The notes beneath the pieces are model-generated. The model had not been told where the DNA came from. It saw nothing but the letters and a program-made list of their open reading frames with translations, and searched no databases. A DNA stretch of 64,000 nucleotides from Cenococcum geophilum 1.58 (lineage: Eukaryota > Ascomycota > Dothideomycetes > Gloniales > Gloniaceae), in NCBI GenBank assembly GCA_001692895.1, contig KV748190.1, positions 1,017,645 to 1,081,644 on the forward strand, written 5' to 3'. The translations under genes were made by a program, and so were the position numbers. Shown here in pieces: positions 19,900 through 32,679 of this stretch (positions within the stretch are counted from its first letter, which is position 1; every line of letters begins with the position of its first letter).

Positions 19900-20499
19900 C
19901 TATCTCCCTCCTTTTTATCTTTGTCCTTAAAGATTTAAAATATCTCTAAGTTATTTACTAGAGGTATAATATCCGTCTAATTAATTTAGTTAATATTATT
20001 GCTTATTATACTTAAAGCAATTTCTTCTTTATACGCCCAACGTTATACTCGCACTATTGCTATAATATTATCTCTTAGTGAGATTATGCCGTCTCTATAT
20101 TCTTGTTGTTTAAAAGAGGGGTTAGTTTATATTGCGTTAGTAAACCTATCTTTACAACAATTATCTTCTTGCTTAAAGTGTACTAAAGCGAATATTTATT
20201 TATCCTATAATATTTACTCTACTTCTAATGCTAAATATACGCAACCTATTACTCTTAATAGTCATCTAGTTCCCTAATTAATTTGTCTTAAGGTTTCATA
20301 TTTAATCTACTACTATACGGCTAGATAGTAAACTATTATAAGCCCTTGCTAAGTTAAAATGTTCCCATAACACAGAATAGAAGGCCCTAGATACTTAAAT
20401 TACGGCGTCTACTTGTCTACTTTATCTTAAGAAGGTTTATAAGAAGGTTTATTTTAAGGAGTAAAAACTTATAAAATAAGGTTTATAAAAACTAGATAA

Positions 20500-23400
20500 T
20501 AAAAAAACGGATTCTTCTTTAATAGAGAAGGAAATAAATCTAAGTAGTTCGGTAACTACTCTTCTTAAGTCCCCCTTAGGTAACTTATTCTTTAGCAATC
20601 CTTTTTTATTAATGCTGCCTAACCTAATCTTTTCTAATACTCCTATACCTTTCCTATAGCGTTCTTTAAATTCTCTAGTAGCTTCTAGGTAGTCTTAGTG
20701 TAGCCTATCTACTTAACCTTATACTATATTTCGTTATTAATATCCTTATAATTAATAATCTTTAAAACTTACTATTCGTCTTCTTTTTACCCTCTATATG
20801 TATCTGCCTTATAGACCGGTGGCTTAATATTCCTATATACTGGCTCTAGTATTACAATATGCTATATAGGGTAAATCTTTATTTTGGCTAGTAGGTTTAA
20901 CTTAAATATAACTAGTAAAATCCTCTATATAATTTCGAAAGGTCCTAGTCTAATATAGTCTAATTTCTTACTTGGTTGTTAACTCTTAAAATTTTTATAT
21001 AGTAGCTACACTTTATCTCCCTCCTTAAGATCTAGTCCCTTAGATCTCTTAGTATTATAGTACTTTTTTATTCTTTACTATACTACCTTAGCTGTTTCTA
21101 TAAGGTCTGCATAAAGATTTATTAAATCCTTTATTCTTTCTTTAGCTATACTACTCGTTTTCTTTACTTATTATAGTAATAACAATATTTTTAGCTTATA
21201 TCCATAATTTGCCTTAAATAGTAATATGCCTATTCCTTCTTAAGGTATTATATTGTATGTAAATTGTATAACTAGTAATAGTAATACCTAATTATTCTAT
21301 GTATAATTAATATAATACCTTAGATATTGTTCTAGTATCTAGTTTAATCTTTCCGTTTAACCGTCTGTTTGTGGATAATATACGGTAGAAGTTACTACTT
21401 AAACTTCTTACTCTGCTAAAAACACTTTTTAGAATACTACTATAAATCTTAGATCTCTATCTAATATAATCTTACTTAGTACTCTATNTCTTATAAANAC
21501 TTCTTTAACNTANATTCTAGNNANATCTTCCNCTNAGATTTCTTNTNTATATGCTATAAAGTATCCCCACTTTATAAGCTTATCCACTATTACTAAAATT
21601 GCGTTATAATCTTATCCGGTAATAAGGTCTCTTAATTTTAGTAACTTAATAATAAAGTCCTATAATATAACCTCCTATAGTCTCTCTAGTATTTTAATAG
21701 GTTGTAGCCCTCTATATAGCTTATACCTTATTAGTTTATTCCTTTAGTAATCTAGATATTCTTTTATAACTTTTCTAGCTATCCTCTAGATTCCGTTAAT
21801 AATATATTCCTTTTAGAGTCTCGACACTAAGCCCATAGCCCTATTATATCCTTAAGTTAGTCCCTTATAAAAGTCCTCTATAAACTACTCTGCTATGCTT
21901 CTTAGGATATACTTTACTTCTTAATTTTTATATATATCCGTCTATAGATCTTCTAGCTATACTTTTAGAGTTCTTTATACCTAAAAGCTTTCCAGTGTCT
22001 TATAGACTTTCTTTAGTTTATCATCTTTTTGAGTTACTGCGATTTTTAGATAATTATACCTAATTAATCCGTCTATATCTTTTCGCAATAAAGCCCCTAA
22101 TGGCTTTTCCTCATTTTGTAGTTTAGCTTTATGGCTTAGAGTATCTACCCGCGTATTATCTGTACCTTTAGTATACTAAATCTTAAAATAGTATTCCGTA
22201 AGTATCTCTACCTATCTAACCTGTCTTTAGTTGAGTTCCTTTATCATTAGAAATCCTATTAGGTTCTTATAATCCGTCTTAACTATAAATAGTTTCTCTA
22301 TACCTTATAAAAATGCTCTCTATTTCTTTAATACTATAACTATACCTAATAACTCCTTATTATAGATGTTATAGTTTAACTCTAGTAGTATTATCTTCTA
22401 ACTATAGTATACTACTAGGTGCTATCTATTCTGATACCTTTATATAAAGTACGCCCCTAGTGTATAGTCTAATATATCTGTCTCTATAACCATCTTTAGT
22501 CTTAGTTAATAGATTTTAAGAACTGGCTCCTAGGTAAATAATTCTTTAACTTTCTTAAAGAGTTTCCTTTACTCCTCTCCCTATACCTATAGTTCTTCTT
22601 TCTTTATTAACCATATAAATGGCTTAATATCCTTTAACCACTGCGCTATAAACCTTCTACAGTAATTATAAAACCCTAGGAACAATCTTAACTATATAAC
22701 GTTCTCTAGTTCTTGCCAATTTACTATAGCCTTAATCTTTTTTAGATTTATATTAAGTTAGCCTAGTTTAATAATAAATTTAATAAAATTAGTCTTCCTA
22801 GTAAAGAACTTATATTTCTTAATTACTACTAGTATCTGTTCTTCTTATAGTCGCTTTAAAACCCATTTAATGTATTCCCTGTGTTCTTCCTTAGTTATTA
22901 AGTAGATAATAATATTATTAAAATATACTATAACAAATTTATTTAAGTGTTCTTCTAATATATTATTAATACGTTTCTAGAATATTACTAGTGCATTTAT
23001 AAGCCTAAATTATATAACTAATAGTTTATATAGTCCTTCCTTTAACCTAAAGGCTGCCTTTTATTTATTGCCTTCCTTAATCTTAATCTAATAGTACGCC
23101 TATCTTAGATCTATCTTTATAAAGATTTGCGTATTACCTATTCTATCTTAGATTTCGCTAATTAAGGGTAAAGGATACCTATCCTTCCTAGTAATGCTGT
23201 TTAACTATCTATAGTTAATACACAGTCTTAGTTTACTATTTTTCTTTAGTATAAATAGTACTGGATAACCCGCTAATAATTGCGATAGTCTAATATATCC
23301 CTTTTATAGATTTTCCTAAATAAACTCTTTTAATACTTTACCTTCTTCTTTAGTAAGCTTATAGATTAGAAAGAACTTTAAACTTATTTCTGGTTCTAAT

Positions 23401-25000
23401 TCTATTTTATAGTCCTATGCTATATACTCTAACAGCTTTTTACTTTCTGGTAACTATAGTTTTTTACCATACTTATGGTATCTCTTTAGTATATAACTTA
23501 GTCCTTTTTCGGTCTCTTTATAGGTTACTCCTACTTAGTACCATATTAACTTAGCTTATTATCGCGTTTTATAGTATTAAGTATCTCTAATATTAACTTA
23601 ACCTATAATCCAATTAATTCTTAGATTGTATTCCTATAACTAAGGCATACTTAATACTGCCTCGTCCCATCCTAATAGTAGGATATTAAAAGACATCTTA
23701 ATTTATCTTCCTTTAATAGTTATCTAAATAGGTCCTATTTTAAGATTAATAATCCCTNCTCTATAGGTTATTAGATCCCTTAAAATTATAACTAATAGGT
23801 AAAGTTACTCCTTTTATCTATAAGGTAGTCCTATTCTCTTAACTACTACTAATAAGATATGGTTTTGTGTTACTCCACTATCTATTAGCGCTTTAAACTG
23901 CTGATCTTGCTAATTAATTTATAAATTTAGGTATTATCCTTAAATTCCTTTAAGGGTCTAAGGCTCTACCACTGGCTCCCTTTGGTCCTGTGGGCCTCTA
24001 CTTTTCCTAACTATTAGCTGCTTAATCCTGGTGTACTTGGCTTGCTTTTTAGCCAATACCTAGTTCGCTTTTTATCTTTAATATACTATAGATATATATT
24101 TTCTAGGCATTCCTACTACTGTTATCCGTCTAAGCATTCTTCCGTAAGGAATCTTTTTAGTTAAAGTACTATACTTCCTTCCTCTTGGACCTCTGCTGGA
24201 TGCTATCCATATATATATTTAGCATTCCTATACTATTACTCGTCTATTATCCAGTATATTCTTATAGGGTATTTCTAATTCTTTTCCTTTGGATTCTTAT
24301 ATATTTTATATATATTGTCCATATATATAATCCATAATAACGTATAGTGTGCTAGGTGCTTTAGGTTAACCCTTAGCTTATCTTTATCCCTAAGTTTAAA
24401 CCTTTATCGTGCTAATCTGAATGTTATAACTTTATTTATAGGTACTAAGATACGTCTCTCGCTTCTCTAGTCCTTTAAATATTTCTCTAGATCCTTTAAC
24501 GTTATAATTAAGGCTTCTTTAATATATGTTATAGCCTTTTCTGTAATTAGGTGGTTCTAGATAACTTTTTTTATCTAACTATATATAGAAATCTTCCCAC
24601 TTATTATTATGCCTTTACCTATACTACTTTTAGTACAGCTGCTAGAGTGTATACGGTTTATCCGTAAGGAAGTATCTTCTTATTACTATATTATAACAGC
24701 CCTTTATATATCATTCTTTAAACCTAGTTAGAATCCCTAGATCCTCTTTACTTTCTAGTTTAGTAAGCCATTTAGCTCTTAGTATACCTACTCTTAGCCT
24801 ATTAGTAATTCTTTATACTAGTGCTCTATCCTTTATACGTCCCAATATACTAGATCTCTTATCTAGTTTCTATTCTTGCTATATAATAATTCTTTGCCTA
24901 AACTCTTCTATAGTTTCTTTTAGTTTGCGCCTTATGCTCTAATCCTTAAAGTTGTCTTGCTTTTTAATCCTGGTATTAAACTTTTAATCTTTAGGCTGAA
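20500..25000 (-). pseudogene. Gypsy-2 pol: RT, RNase H, integrase, chromodomain
   Basis: On the minus strand, with stops read as Gln or Trp, an RT is seen around 23300-22800 (IDLRQAYYQIRIKEGNKQ; active site YFNNIIIYL, where YLDD-type Asp codons are both Asn at 22914-22919). RNase H follows (QLRLKMVIETDILDYTLGA). The integrase includes TVYYPQTDGQTERLNQILEQ near 21390-21330. A chromodomain lies near 20790-20650 (VLKIINYKDINNEIQYKV, QIGYTKTTQKLLENL). The set identifies a chromovirus, whose chromodomain binds methylated histone H3 and guides integration to silent chromatin. The sequence is close to Gypsy-3 throughout, which made both targets for RIP. Outer limits are approximate. Confidence 0.88.
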
Positions 25001-25899
25001 TACTGCGTTCCCCTAGTAAGTCTTCTAGGTCTATATATCTATCTCCTAGTCTAACTACTGTTTATATTATAGATTCTCTAATCTATAAAGAAGCTCCTTA
25101 CCTCTTGCCTATAGGTGTCCTTATTTGTACTCTAAAATCTTAGTTCTTTGGATTCTTTAATCCTAAACTTGCTTCTAACTTAAGCTTGGTTCCCGCCTTA
25201 GTCTAATTAGGCGTTTATGGTGTTCTTATCTCGTTTTAAGAGTCTTAAATCTTACTTATCTCGTCTTAAGAGTCTTATATCTACGGGAAACTTTATCCTA
25301 AGCTTATTTATATATTTCTAAACTAAGCTACTACCCTACTCTATCGGTTTTTGTCCGTTATAGGTCCTAGGGTGTACCTTATCTCGTCTTAAGAATCTTA
25401 GTCATCTCTTATCTTATCTTAAAAATCTTAAGCCTTTGGCCTTTTGCCTTTATTAAGTGCCAAAGTAGTTTACTATCCTACTTCTCTTGCGTCTTATAAA
25501 GCGATAGACATCATATCTAGTGGGGTTTCAATCCCTACTAATATTCCCTATTCCGTAGTAGAATTATCCTCTACCTCTAGTATAACATCTCTAAGGTTTA
25601 CTCGCTCTTAATAAGCGGCCCTTATTACCTTATTATTATGGAATGTTTCGCTTAGGTTAAATTTATTATCCTTAATATCCGATCTGCGAACTAGTTCATT
25701 AGTTCCTCTATATTCTATAGGTGCTAGCTCTTATAGCTAATAGCTTACGCTATACTTAGCGTCCTTATAAATTTAGTAGGCGTTATTATAATAAAACGCA
25801 AAACTTCTAATTAAATATTCTTTTATTCCTCGCAGTATATTATTATCCCTTTATATATATATATTATCTATTGGTCTTATACCCTTTACTATATAGTGA

Positions 25900-26965
25900 C
25901 TCTACCCACTTCTATAGTCTCTAACGTAATGACCCTATTTTCCGCAATTTATATAAGCTCCTTCTTTAAACCATTTTTCTTGCTATAGAGTCCGCCTGAA
26001 TGTCTTCTGCTATTAAGATCCCTAATTCGGCCTTTGCTCTTTAGACCTTTAATTACTTAATTCTTATCCTTTGGGTTTCTATAGTTTGCTCTATCTCTTA
26101 TAGGCTTCTTTAGTACTACTTAGGTCTATTAGCTCTGCGCCATACTATGGTTTCTAACTTAGCTTTTGTTATTACGTACTCTGCGCCTTATATAACTATA
26201 GAACTCTATTCTAGCCCCTCTTAGCCTATTCCCTTTAGTAGATCTAATTATTAATCTTAATTACCTAATCTATTAGTTCCCTTAGGGTATCCATATCTTC
26301 TATTAGAATAATTACGTCCTAGACTTTAGCCTTAAGTCCCTATTTATACTATGCTATAAGCGCCCTATTATTCCACTCTACTTATATTACTAACGTCTGG
26401 AACTATATTATGTACTTAATTACTAAAGTTCGTTATATAAGGTTCTGGAGTTTTTTTTTCGCTATAGTTATTTCTTCTAGGTCTCTAAATATCTATATAA
26501 GTTGTTCTATAAATCCTTCCTAACTTAAGAACATAAATCGCATATTTTAGTTAGTAGTTGTCATTCTATTTGCCTATATCTCTATAAGATAAGGTTTAAA
26601 CTACTTAAGTACTTTTCCTAATAAGAATAGTCCTGTATAGGCTATCCGATCCACAGGTATAGGTAACTTTACTCCCTCCTATAAGACCTTAAAGTGTATT
26701 TACGTAAGGAATCCTTTAAGCTTTAACCTTTCTCCTATAAATCTCTTAATTGATAGTAGCTTAATCTTTACTACTTCTATCCTATTAAGTCTTTCTTCTA
26801 ACACTATATTATTAGCTATTAGCTAGTTAACTACCTCCTATAGCTGTCTAACCGTTATAGGTTGCTATAAGTTAGTATCTACTATACTGGTATCACCTCC
26901 TATCCCTAAAATAGTTGCTACCGTCGATAGCGTTATAGTGGCTGCTTTTAGTGGCATGTTGTTTA
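25900..26965 (-). pseudogene. Gypsy-2 gag with zinc knuckle
   Basis: The minus-strand frame starts near 26957 (MPLKAATITLSTVATILG) and can be followed through IEVVKIKLLSIKRFIGERL, HFKVLQEGVKLPIPVDRIAY and QTLVIQVEWNNGALIAQYKQ, to a CCHC-like knuckle CGKQGHYVRDY near 25945, where the last Cys is Tyr (TGC to TAT-type change). This is the usual Gag order of capsid then knuckle. The protein would package the element RNA. Many Gln codons are stops. Confidence 0.75.
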
Positions 26966-27001
26966 ACTTCTTATATTAATACCATAATTAGGTAGTAATT
27001 A

Positions 27002-27427
27002 TATAACGGAACCTTGTAGCAAGAACTACGATGGGCTTATTATTGGGCTAGGTATATAGGAAATGCAAATATAAAAGTTAATAACGTAATAATAACTGGT
27101 GGAGTGGTTGCCTAATAGATTAACTTTAATTATATTCTAAGAATTACTACAAAGAAGGAACTATCTAGGTAGGAACTAAGGGTCCTTAAATACACAACCG
27201 TACTCCTATGAAATCCTTTTTTGTACGTAATGTACGTCTTATACGTAAGGTATGTAAGTTCCTCTCGTTCCTCTTGTTTAATACGTAGCATATTATATAA
27301 CCTCGGTTACCATTCCTCGTTATATGGTTTTATCGGCTCCATTCTAGACCGTGCCTGAATTAACTAACTAGCTTCTTCCGTCTCTTCTCCAAGTAGTCGT
27401 AATATTGTACTTAAAGCGTCCGTAACA
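27002..27427 (-). repeat. Gypsy-2 5' LTR
   Basis: 426 bp, same length as the left copy, and clearly less mutated. It ends in CGTCCGTAACA, followed by GTTAT. Confidence 0.92.
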
Positions 27428-27432
27428 GTTAT

Positions 27433-27961
27433 ACTTTAATATATTTAATAGGACGTTAAATATAAAGGACCTAAACTTTAAAGTCGCGTTTTATACTATG
27501 CGAGATATTGCCCTAATATAGTATATAACTTTACTATAGCTTTTTAATAACTAGCGCGCCCACAGAGTAAGTTATTAGGCAGGAGGTTAGAAGATAAAAG
27601 GTTAAAAAATAGAAGGTTAAAAAGCGGGAGGTTAGAAAATAGAGGGTTAGGACGCTTTAGTTAGGTAGGCGTATACTATTACTAATATAATCTATTCTTC
27701 TAGAGCTAAGAAGTGGTCTAATTTCTTTCTTTTATTTATGGATATCTATCTTATAGGCTCTAGGGTAAAAAGGAGGGTGTTTAAAACGCTATCTAGCTTT
27801 AGGCTATGTTATAGCTATTATTTAGCAAATTATATTATAAATAGTATTGCTAAGGAGGTAGGGGTATATTAATTATTTTATATCTATCTCCTATAAACTT
27901 TTATAAACTTCTAGGCTAATTAAAAGAGCTTTTATAAACTTTTATAAACTCTTAGGCTAAT
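27433..27961. mobile_element. Element X, fragment 2 (unidentified)
   Basis: Continues fragment 1 across the Gypsy-2 target site. It includes the 15-bp minisatellite at 27585-27659 and two copies of the AAACTtcTAGGCTAAT motif (27905-27920 and 27945-27961). The Gypsy-3 target CTAAT is part of the second copy. In the plus frame the minisatellite reads as Lys/Arg-rich pentapeptides, which suggests this part was coding. Confidence 0.5.
27585..27659 (+). repeat. 15-bp minisatellite, five copies
   Basis: Units starting GGTT recur exactly every 15 bp at 27585, 27600, 27615, 27630 and 27645 (GGTTAGAAAATAGAG type). Read in one plus frame with stops as Gln they give EVRRQKVKKQKVKKREVRKQ. Confidence 0.85.
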
Positions 27962-28380
27962 TATAATAAAACCTTATAGGAAATACTATGGTAGACTTGT
28001 TAATAGGCTGGGTATATAGGTATAGAATAGTTAACAACGTAAATATAACTAGTAGAGTAGTTACCTAATAAATTAACTCTAATTGTATTCTAAGGTTTAC
28101 TATAAAGAAGAGAAACTATTAGTAGAGATCGTACGTCCTTAAATATATAACTCCTCCCCATAGTAAAGGGTTTAGTACGTTAGTACGTTAGTATATTAGT
28201 ACATTATATTCCTATATTCCTATATTCTTACATTTTAAACTTATAACGTAACTAGTTATATAACTTAGCTACCCCTTATCCTATAGCTTAATTAGTTTTA
28301 GTGTCTCCTATACTATTTTAACTAACCCGTTTATATCTTTCCTTAATAGTCGTACTACTACTAATATAAGGTCTGTAACA
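27962..28380 (-). repeat. Gypsy-3 3' LTR
   Basis: 419 bp from TATAATAAAACC to GGTCTGTAACA. It is followed by the complement of a purine tract (CTATCCCCCTCC). Confidence 0.92.
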
Positions 28381-31079
28381 CTATCCCCCTCCTCTTTATC
28401 TTTATCCTTAAAGATATCTCCTATCTCTAAGTTGTTTATTAGAGGTATAGTATTCCTGTCTTTAATTTAATAACCTTTATTATTTCTAATACCTCCTATT
28501 AGATTTTCTGCGTCTAATTATTATAACTAGCTAGTAACGTTAATTCTCTCGCTTAGTAAAGTTATACTATCCTATTCTTATTATATAGAGAAAAAGTTAG
28601 TATATATTACGATTATAGCTCCGTCTAGTTGCTAACCTTCTTTCTATATTAAATATATATAAGTAAACATGTAATTATCCTACGATATTTAATCTATCTC
28701 TAACGCTAAATATACGCGTTTTATTATTCTTTATAACCGTTTAGTTTCTTATTTAATCTACTCTAGGGTTGCGCGTATTAGTAGCGGCTAAAAAACTAGA
28801 GAGTAAGCTAGCTAAGGCCCTTGCTAAGGTTTAGCGTTGTTTTAATAAGGTATCTTAGGCTCTAAAAGCTTAATTAGATACTTATACTCGCCTAAGCCGT
28901 CTAGTAAAGGTGCATAAAAAGGTGTATTTAAAAGAGCTTCGCTTAGTAGAGTAAGGTCTATCTAAACTTAAGGCTAAGGAGGCTAAAAAGGGTTCCGTTT
29001 AAGAAGAGGTGGAAATAACTAGTATACTAGCGGTAGATCCCTTAGATAACCCGGCTTATCTATTACCTTTAACTAATCCTTTTATTTTTAGCTCCTTTTT
29101 AATATTACCTAACCCGTTTTCTTCTAATACTCCTATACCTTTCCTATAGTATTTTTTAAATTCTATAGTAGTTCCTAGGTAGTCTCGTTATAGCCTATTT
29201 ACTTAACCTTATACTATATTTATTATTAATATCCTTATAACTAACGATCTTTAAAACTTACTATTTATCTTCTTCTTATCCTCTATATATATCTACTTTA
29301 TAAATTAGTGGCTTAATATTCCTATATACTAGCTCTAGTATTATAATATGCTATATAGGGTAGATCTTTATTTTGGCTAGTAGGTCTAACTTAAATATAA
29401 CTAGTAAAATCCTTTATATAATTTTAAAAGGTCCTAGTCTAACGTAGTTTAACTTCTTGCTTAGTTATTAACTCTTAAAATTTTTATATAGTAGCTATAT
29501 TTTATCCCCCTCCTTAAGATCTAGTCCCTTAAATCTCTTAACGTTATAATACTTTTTTATTTTTTTTAATACCTTTTTTGCTAATTCTATAAGGTCTATA
29601 TAAAGATTTATTAGTGTCTTTATTCTTTCTTTAGCTATATTATTTATTTTCTTCGCTTATTATAGTAATAATAATATTCTTAGCTTATATCTATAGTTTG
29701 CCTTAAATAGTAATATGCCTATTCCTTCTTATAGTGTTATATTATATATAAACTATATAACTAGTAATAATAATACCTAATTATTCTATATATAATTAAT
29801 ATAATATCTTAGATACTATTCTAGCGTCTAATTTAATCTTTTTATTTATCTATCTGTCTGCGAATAATATATAATAGAAGTTACTGCTTTAACTCCTTAT
29901 TCCGCTAAGAATACCTTCTAAAATACAGCTATAAATCTTAAATCTTTATCTAATATAATCTTGCTTAGTACTCTATGTCTTATAAACACTTCTTTAACGT
30001 AGATTCTAGTAATATCTTTCGCTAATATTTCTTTTATATATGCTATAAAGTAGCCCTATTTAGTTAACTTATCCACTATTACTAAGATCGCGTTATACTT
30101 TTATTTAGTAATAGGATCTCTTAACTTTAGTAACTTAATAATAAAGTCCTATAATATAACCTCCTATAGTTTCTCTAGTATTTTAATAGGTTATAGCCCT
30201 CTATATAGCTTATGCCTTATTAGTTTATTCCTTTAGTAATTTAGATACTCTTTTATTACTTTTCTAGCTATACCCTAGATTCTATTAATAATATATTCTT
30301 CCTAAAGTCTTAACACTAAGCCTATTGCTCTATTGTACCCTTAAGTTATTCCCTTATAGAAATCTTTTATAAAATGCTCTGCTATACTTTACTTCTTGGT
30401 TTTTATATATATCTATCTATAAATCTTCTAGCTATACTTTTAGAATTCTTTATACCTAAAAGCTCTTTAGTATTTTATAGACTTTTTCTAGTTTATCTTC
30501 CTCTTAAGTTACTGCTAGTTTAAGGTAATTATATCTAATTAATCCGTTCTTATCTCTACGTAGTATTACTCCTAATGGTTTCTTATTATTCTATAGTTCA
30601 ACCTTTCTACTTAATGCGTTTACTCTTATATTTTTAGTTCCTTTAGTATATAAAATCTTAAAATAGTATTTTATAAGCATCTCAGCCTATCTAACTTATT
30701 TATAATTAAGTTCTTTTATTACTAGGAACCTCATTAGGTTCTTATAATCTATCTTAACTATAAATAGTTTCTCTACGCCTTATAAGAATGCTCTCTATTC
30801 CTTAAGTACTATAACTATACTTAATAACTCTTTATTATAGATATTATAGTTTAACTCTAGTAGTGTTATCTTCCAACTATAGTATACTACTAGATGCTAT
30901 ACGTCCTTATATTTCTATAGTAAATATACTTTTAGTATAAAGTCTAATATATCTATTTTTATAACTATATCTAGTCCTAATTAGTAGATCTTAAGGATTG
31001 GCTCCTAGGTAAATAACTCCTTAAGTTCTTTAAAAAACCTCCTTTATTCGTCTCCCTATGCCTATAATTTCTCTTTCTT
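28381..31079 (-). pseudogene. Gypsy-3 pol, 3' part: RNase H, integrase, chromodomain
   Basis: Collinear with Gypsy-2 19900-22620 and readable in the same way on the minus strand. It covers the integrase core, which in Gypsy-2 has the YYPQTDGQTERLNQ motif (here near 29870-29820), and the chromodomain near 29280-29120. 28750-29050 shows additional Lys- and Leu-rich coding sequence. Stops are very frequent. The LINE target site at 31080-31092 ends this block; the same frame resumes at 37017 and again at 48505. Confidence 0.8.
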
Positions 31080-31283
31080 TATAAGCCTAGTACACGACAC
31101 AATACAATCGCCTGTTAAAGAAACCTGCGAAATAAGCCCAATAGAGCTCCTACAAGCTCCAGAGGACTACAGAAACCCTTCCTATTAAAACCACACACCC
31201 CAATTTGGCGTTAGTGGAGGTATATATAGTGTTTTCTAATATATAGCCCCTAAAACCGGATTACAACAAACAAATAAACCCCT

Positions 31284-31325
31284 AACCCTAATCCCAACCA
31301 CCCTAACCACCCTAATTAAACAGCG
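31284..31325 (+). repeat. Telomere-like CCCTAA-rich tract in the LINE leader
   Basis: The sequence contains ACCCCTAACCCTAATCCC and then CCACCCTAACCACCCTAA, a degenerate run of CCCTAA-type units of about 40 bp, 100 bp upstream of ORF1. Confidence 0.6.
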
Positions 31326-31425
31326 CGCCTTTTAAGAACACGTTCTATAGACTATATAAACCACAGAATAAACCTAGCAGGCACTATAGAAACGATCTCT
31401 TAATATAGACGAGGAGCGCTCTACC

Positions 31426-32640
31426 ATGCTCTCCTTTCTTACTACCGCAATTACAACTCTCTGGATAGCCTTTGCCACGTTAGCAGAGCTTATCTGGACC
31501 TAAGGAACCCAGGAGCAATATGCCTAGGATATAAAAGCAATCCGGACAGATATTGGCGCCCTTAGGAAGGCCGTAACAATAGCTACAAAGAGCGGACCGA
31601 CGTCTATAGGCCCGCTGTTATATATACACGTCGCTACCACTATACCTATAATGCCCCAAGCTATAAGATAAGTTGCCTACAAACCTATAGAAGTACATAA
31701 GATTACAATCCGTATAGGCGACGCCGCTGACCGTAAGGAAACCTTAAAGTAGAATAGCTAAGCCCTAGTATATAAACTCCAGGCTATAGAACCCCTAGAC
31801 ACCCACAGGATATAGGCCGTAAAGAAGTTACAAAGCGGTAACGTTAGGGCGTATATTACGGATAAAGACGTAAAAAATAGGTTGCTATAAGAAACAAAGT
31901 GGACGAAGGTCCTTAGACGCTCTACTATATTAGCTATTCCGCTAGTACTAGTAAAGGTCTACACAGTACCTATAAGCCTCGCTATTTAAGGCCTAGAGGT
32001 TAAGTAGATAATAGAAGATATAATAAAGCAGAACTGTACTATAGCGGGGCTTACAGTAAAAAGGCTGGCGTAGAAAAGGCTAGGAAGAGTCTAAACGGGA
32101 CAAAAGGTCAAATCGTTACTTATTATAGGTATACAGTTAAAAGAGTTAGCAAATGCGCTATTTAATTAGGGCCTCTTCTTAGGAGGAGACTACTACCTAG
32201 TTATAAGGCACGAGACAACGTTTCTAGTAATGCAGTGCTTTAAATACCAAGGCTTTAACTATATAGCCAAGAGTTATAGGAGAGAAGCTAGATGCGGACG
32301 CTGCGCTAGGCAATATAATACTAGCGAATGTACAAAAGACTTACCTAAAAAGTGTATTAACTATAAAGTAGACCACAAGGCATAGAACGGGGCGTATAGT
32401 ATTAAGCGAATACAGTAGGAGAAGGCTGCAGTAATTAGGGCCTATACGCCAATATACTATATAGGCACCCATAAGGCACCTATAAGCGGATAGCAATTAT
32501 AATTATAGTATAAGATCACTATTAAGGAGGTCTTATAACGAGCTAAGAAAAGGAAGCTAAAGGAGACAGTTACGTAAGAGAGCTCCATACAGGCAGAGGA
32601 AGCCCCCTAAAAGGTTAGCCAGCCGTGGACTTTTAATTAT
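31426..32640 (+). pseudogene. LINE ORF1 (Gag-like, CCHC knuckles)
   Basis: From ATG at 31426 (MLSFLTTAITTLWIAFATLA) the frame runs with stops in place of Gln or Trp. It includes KAIRTDIGALRKAVTIATK (coiled-coil-like), VLRRSTILAIPLVLVKVYTV, and a knuckle region: CFKYQGFNYIAKSY, then CGRCARQYNTSEC, then CINYKVDHKAQNGAYSIK. In Tad/I-type ORF1 these are CCHC zinc knuckles (CFKCxGFxHxAxxC), and several Cys codons have become Tyr by G-to-A changes. ORF1 proteins bind the element RNA. The exact 3' end is uncertain because stops are frequent. Confidence 0.75.
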
Positions 32641-32679
32641 TCTAAGAAGGAAATAGGCTAAAGGACCCTCTAATTAATA

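Larger units (their letters stand above)
19474..27427 (-). mobile_element. Gypsy-2: Ty3/Gypsy chromovirus, flanked by GTTAT
   Basis: 426-bp LTRs at both ends and TSD GTTAT at 19469-19473 and 27428-27432. The order on the minus strand from right to left is gag, protease, RT, RNase H, integrase, chromodomain. A purine tract (complement of CTATCTCCCTCC) adjoins the left, 3' LTR. Length 7,954 bp. RIP is severe. Ambiguous bases cluster at 21487-21547. Confidence 0.92.

Noticed and set aside
31284..31325. True telomere end
   Set aside because: Only about 40 bp of degenerate units within a LINE flanked by internal DNA.
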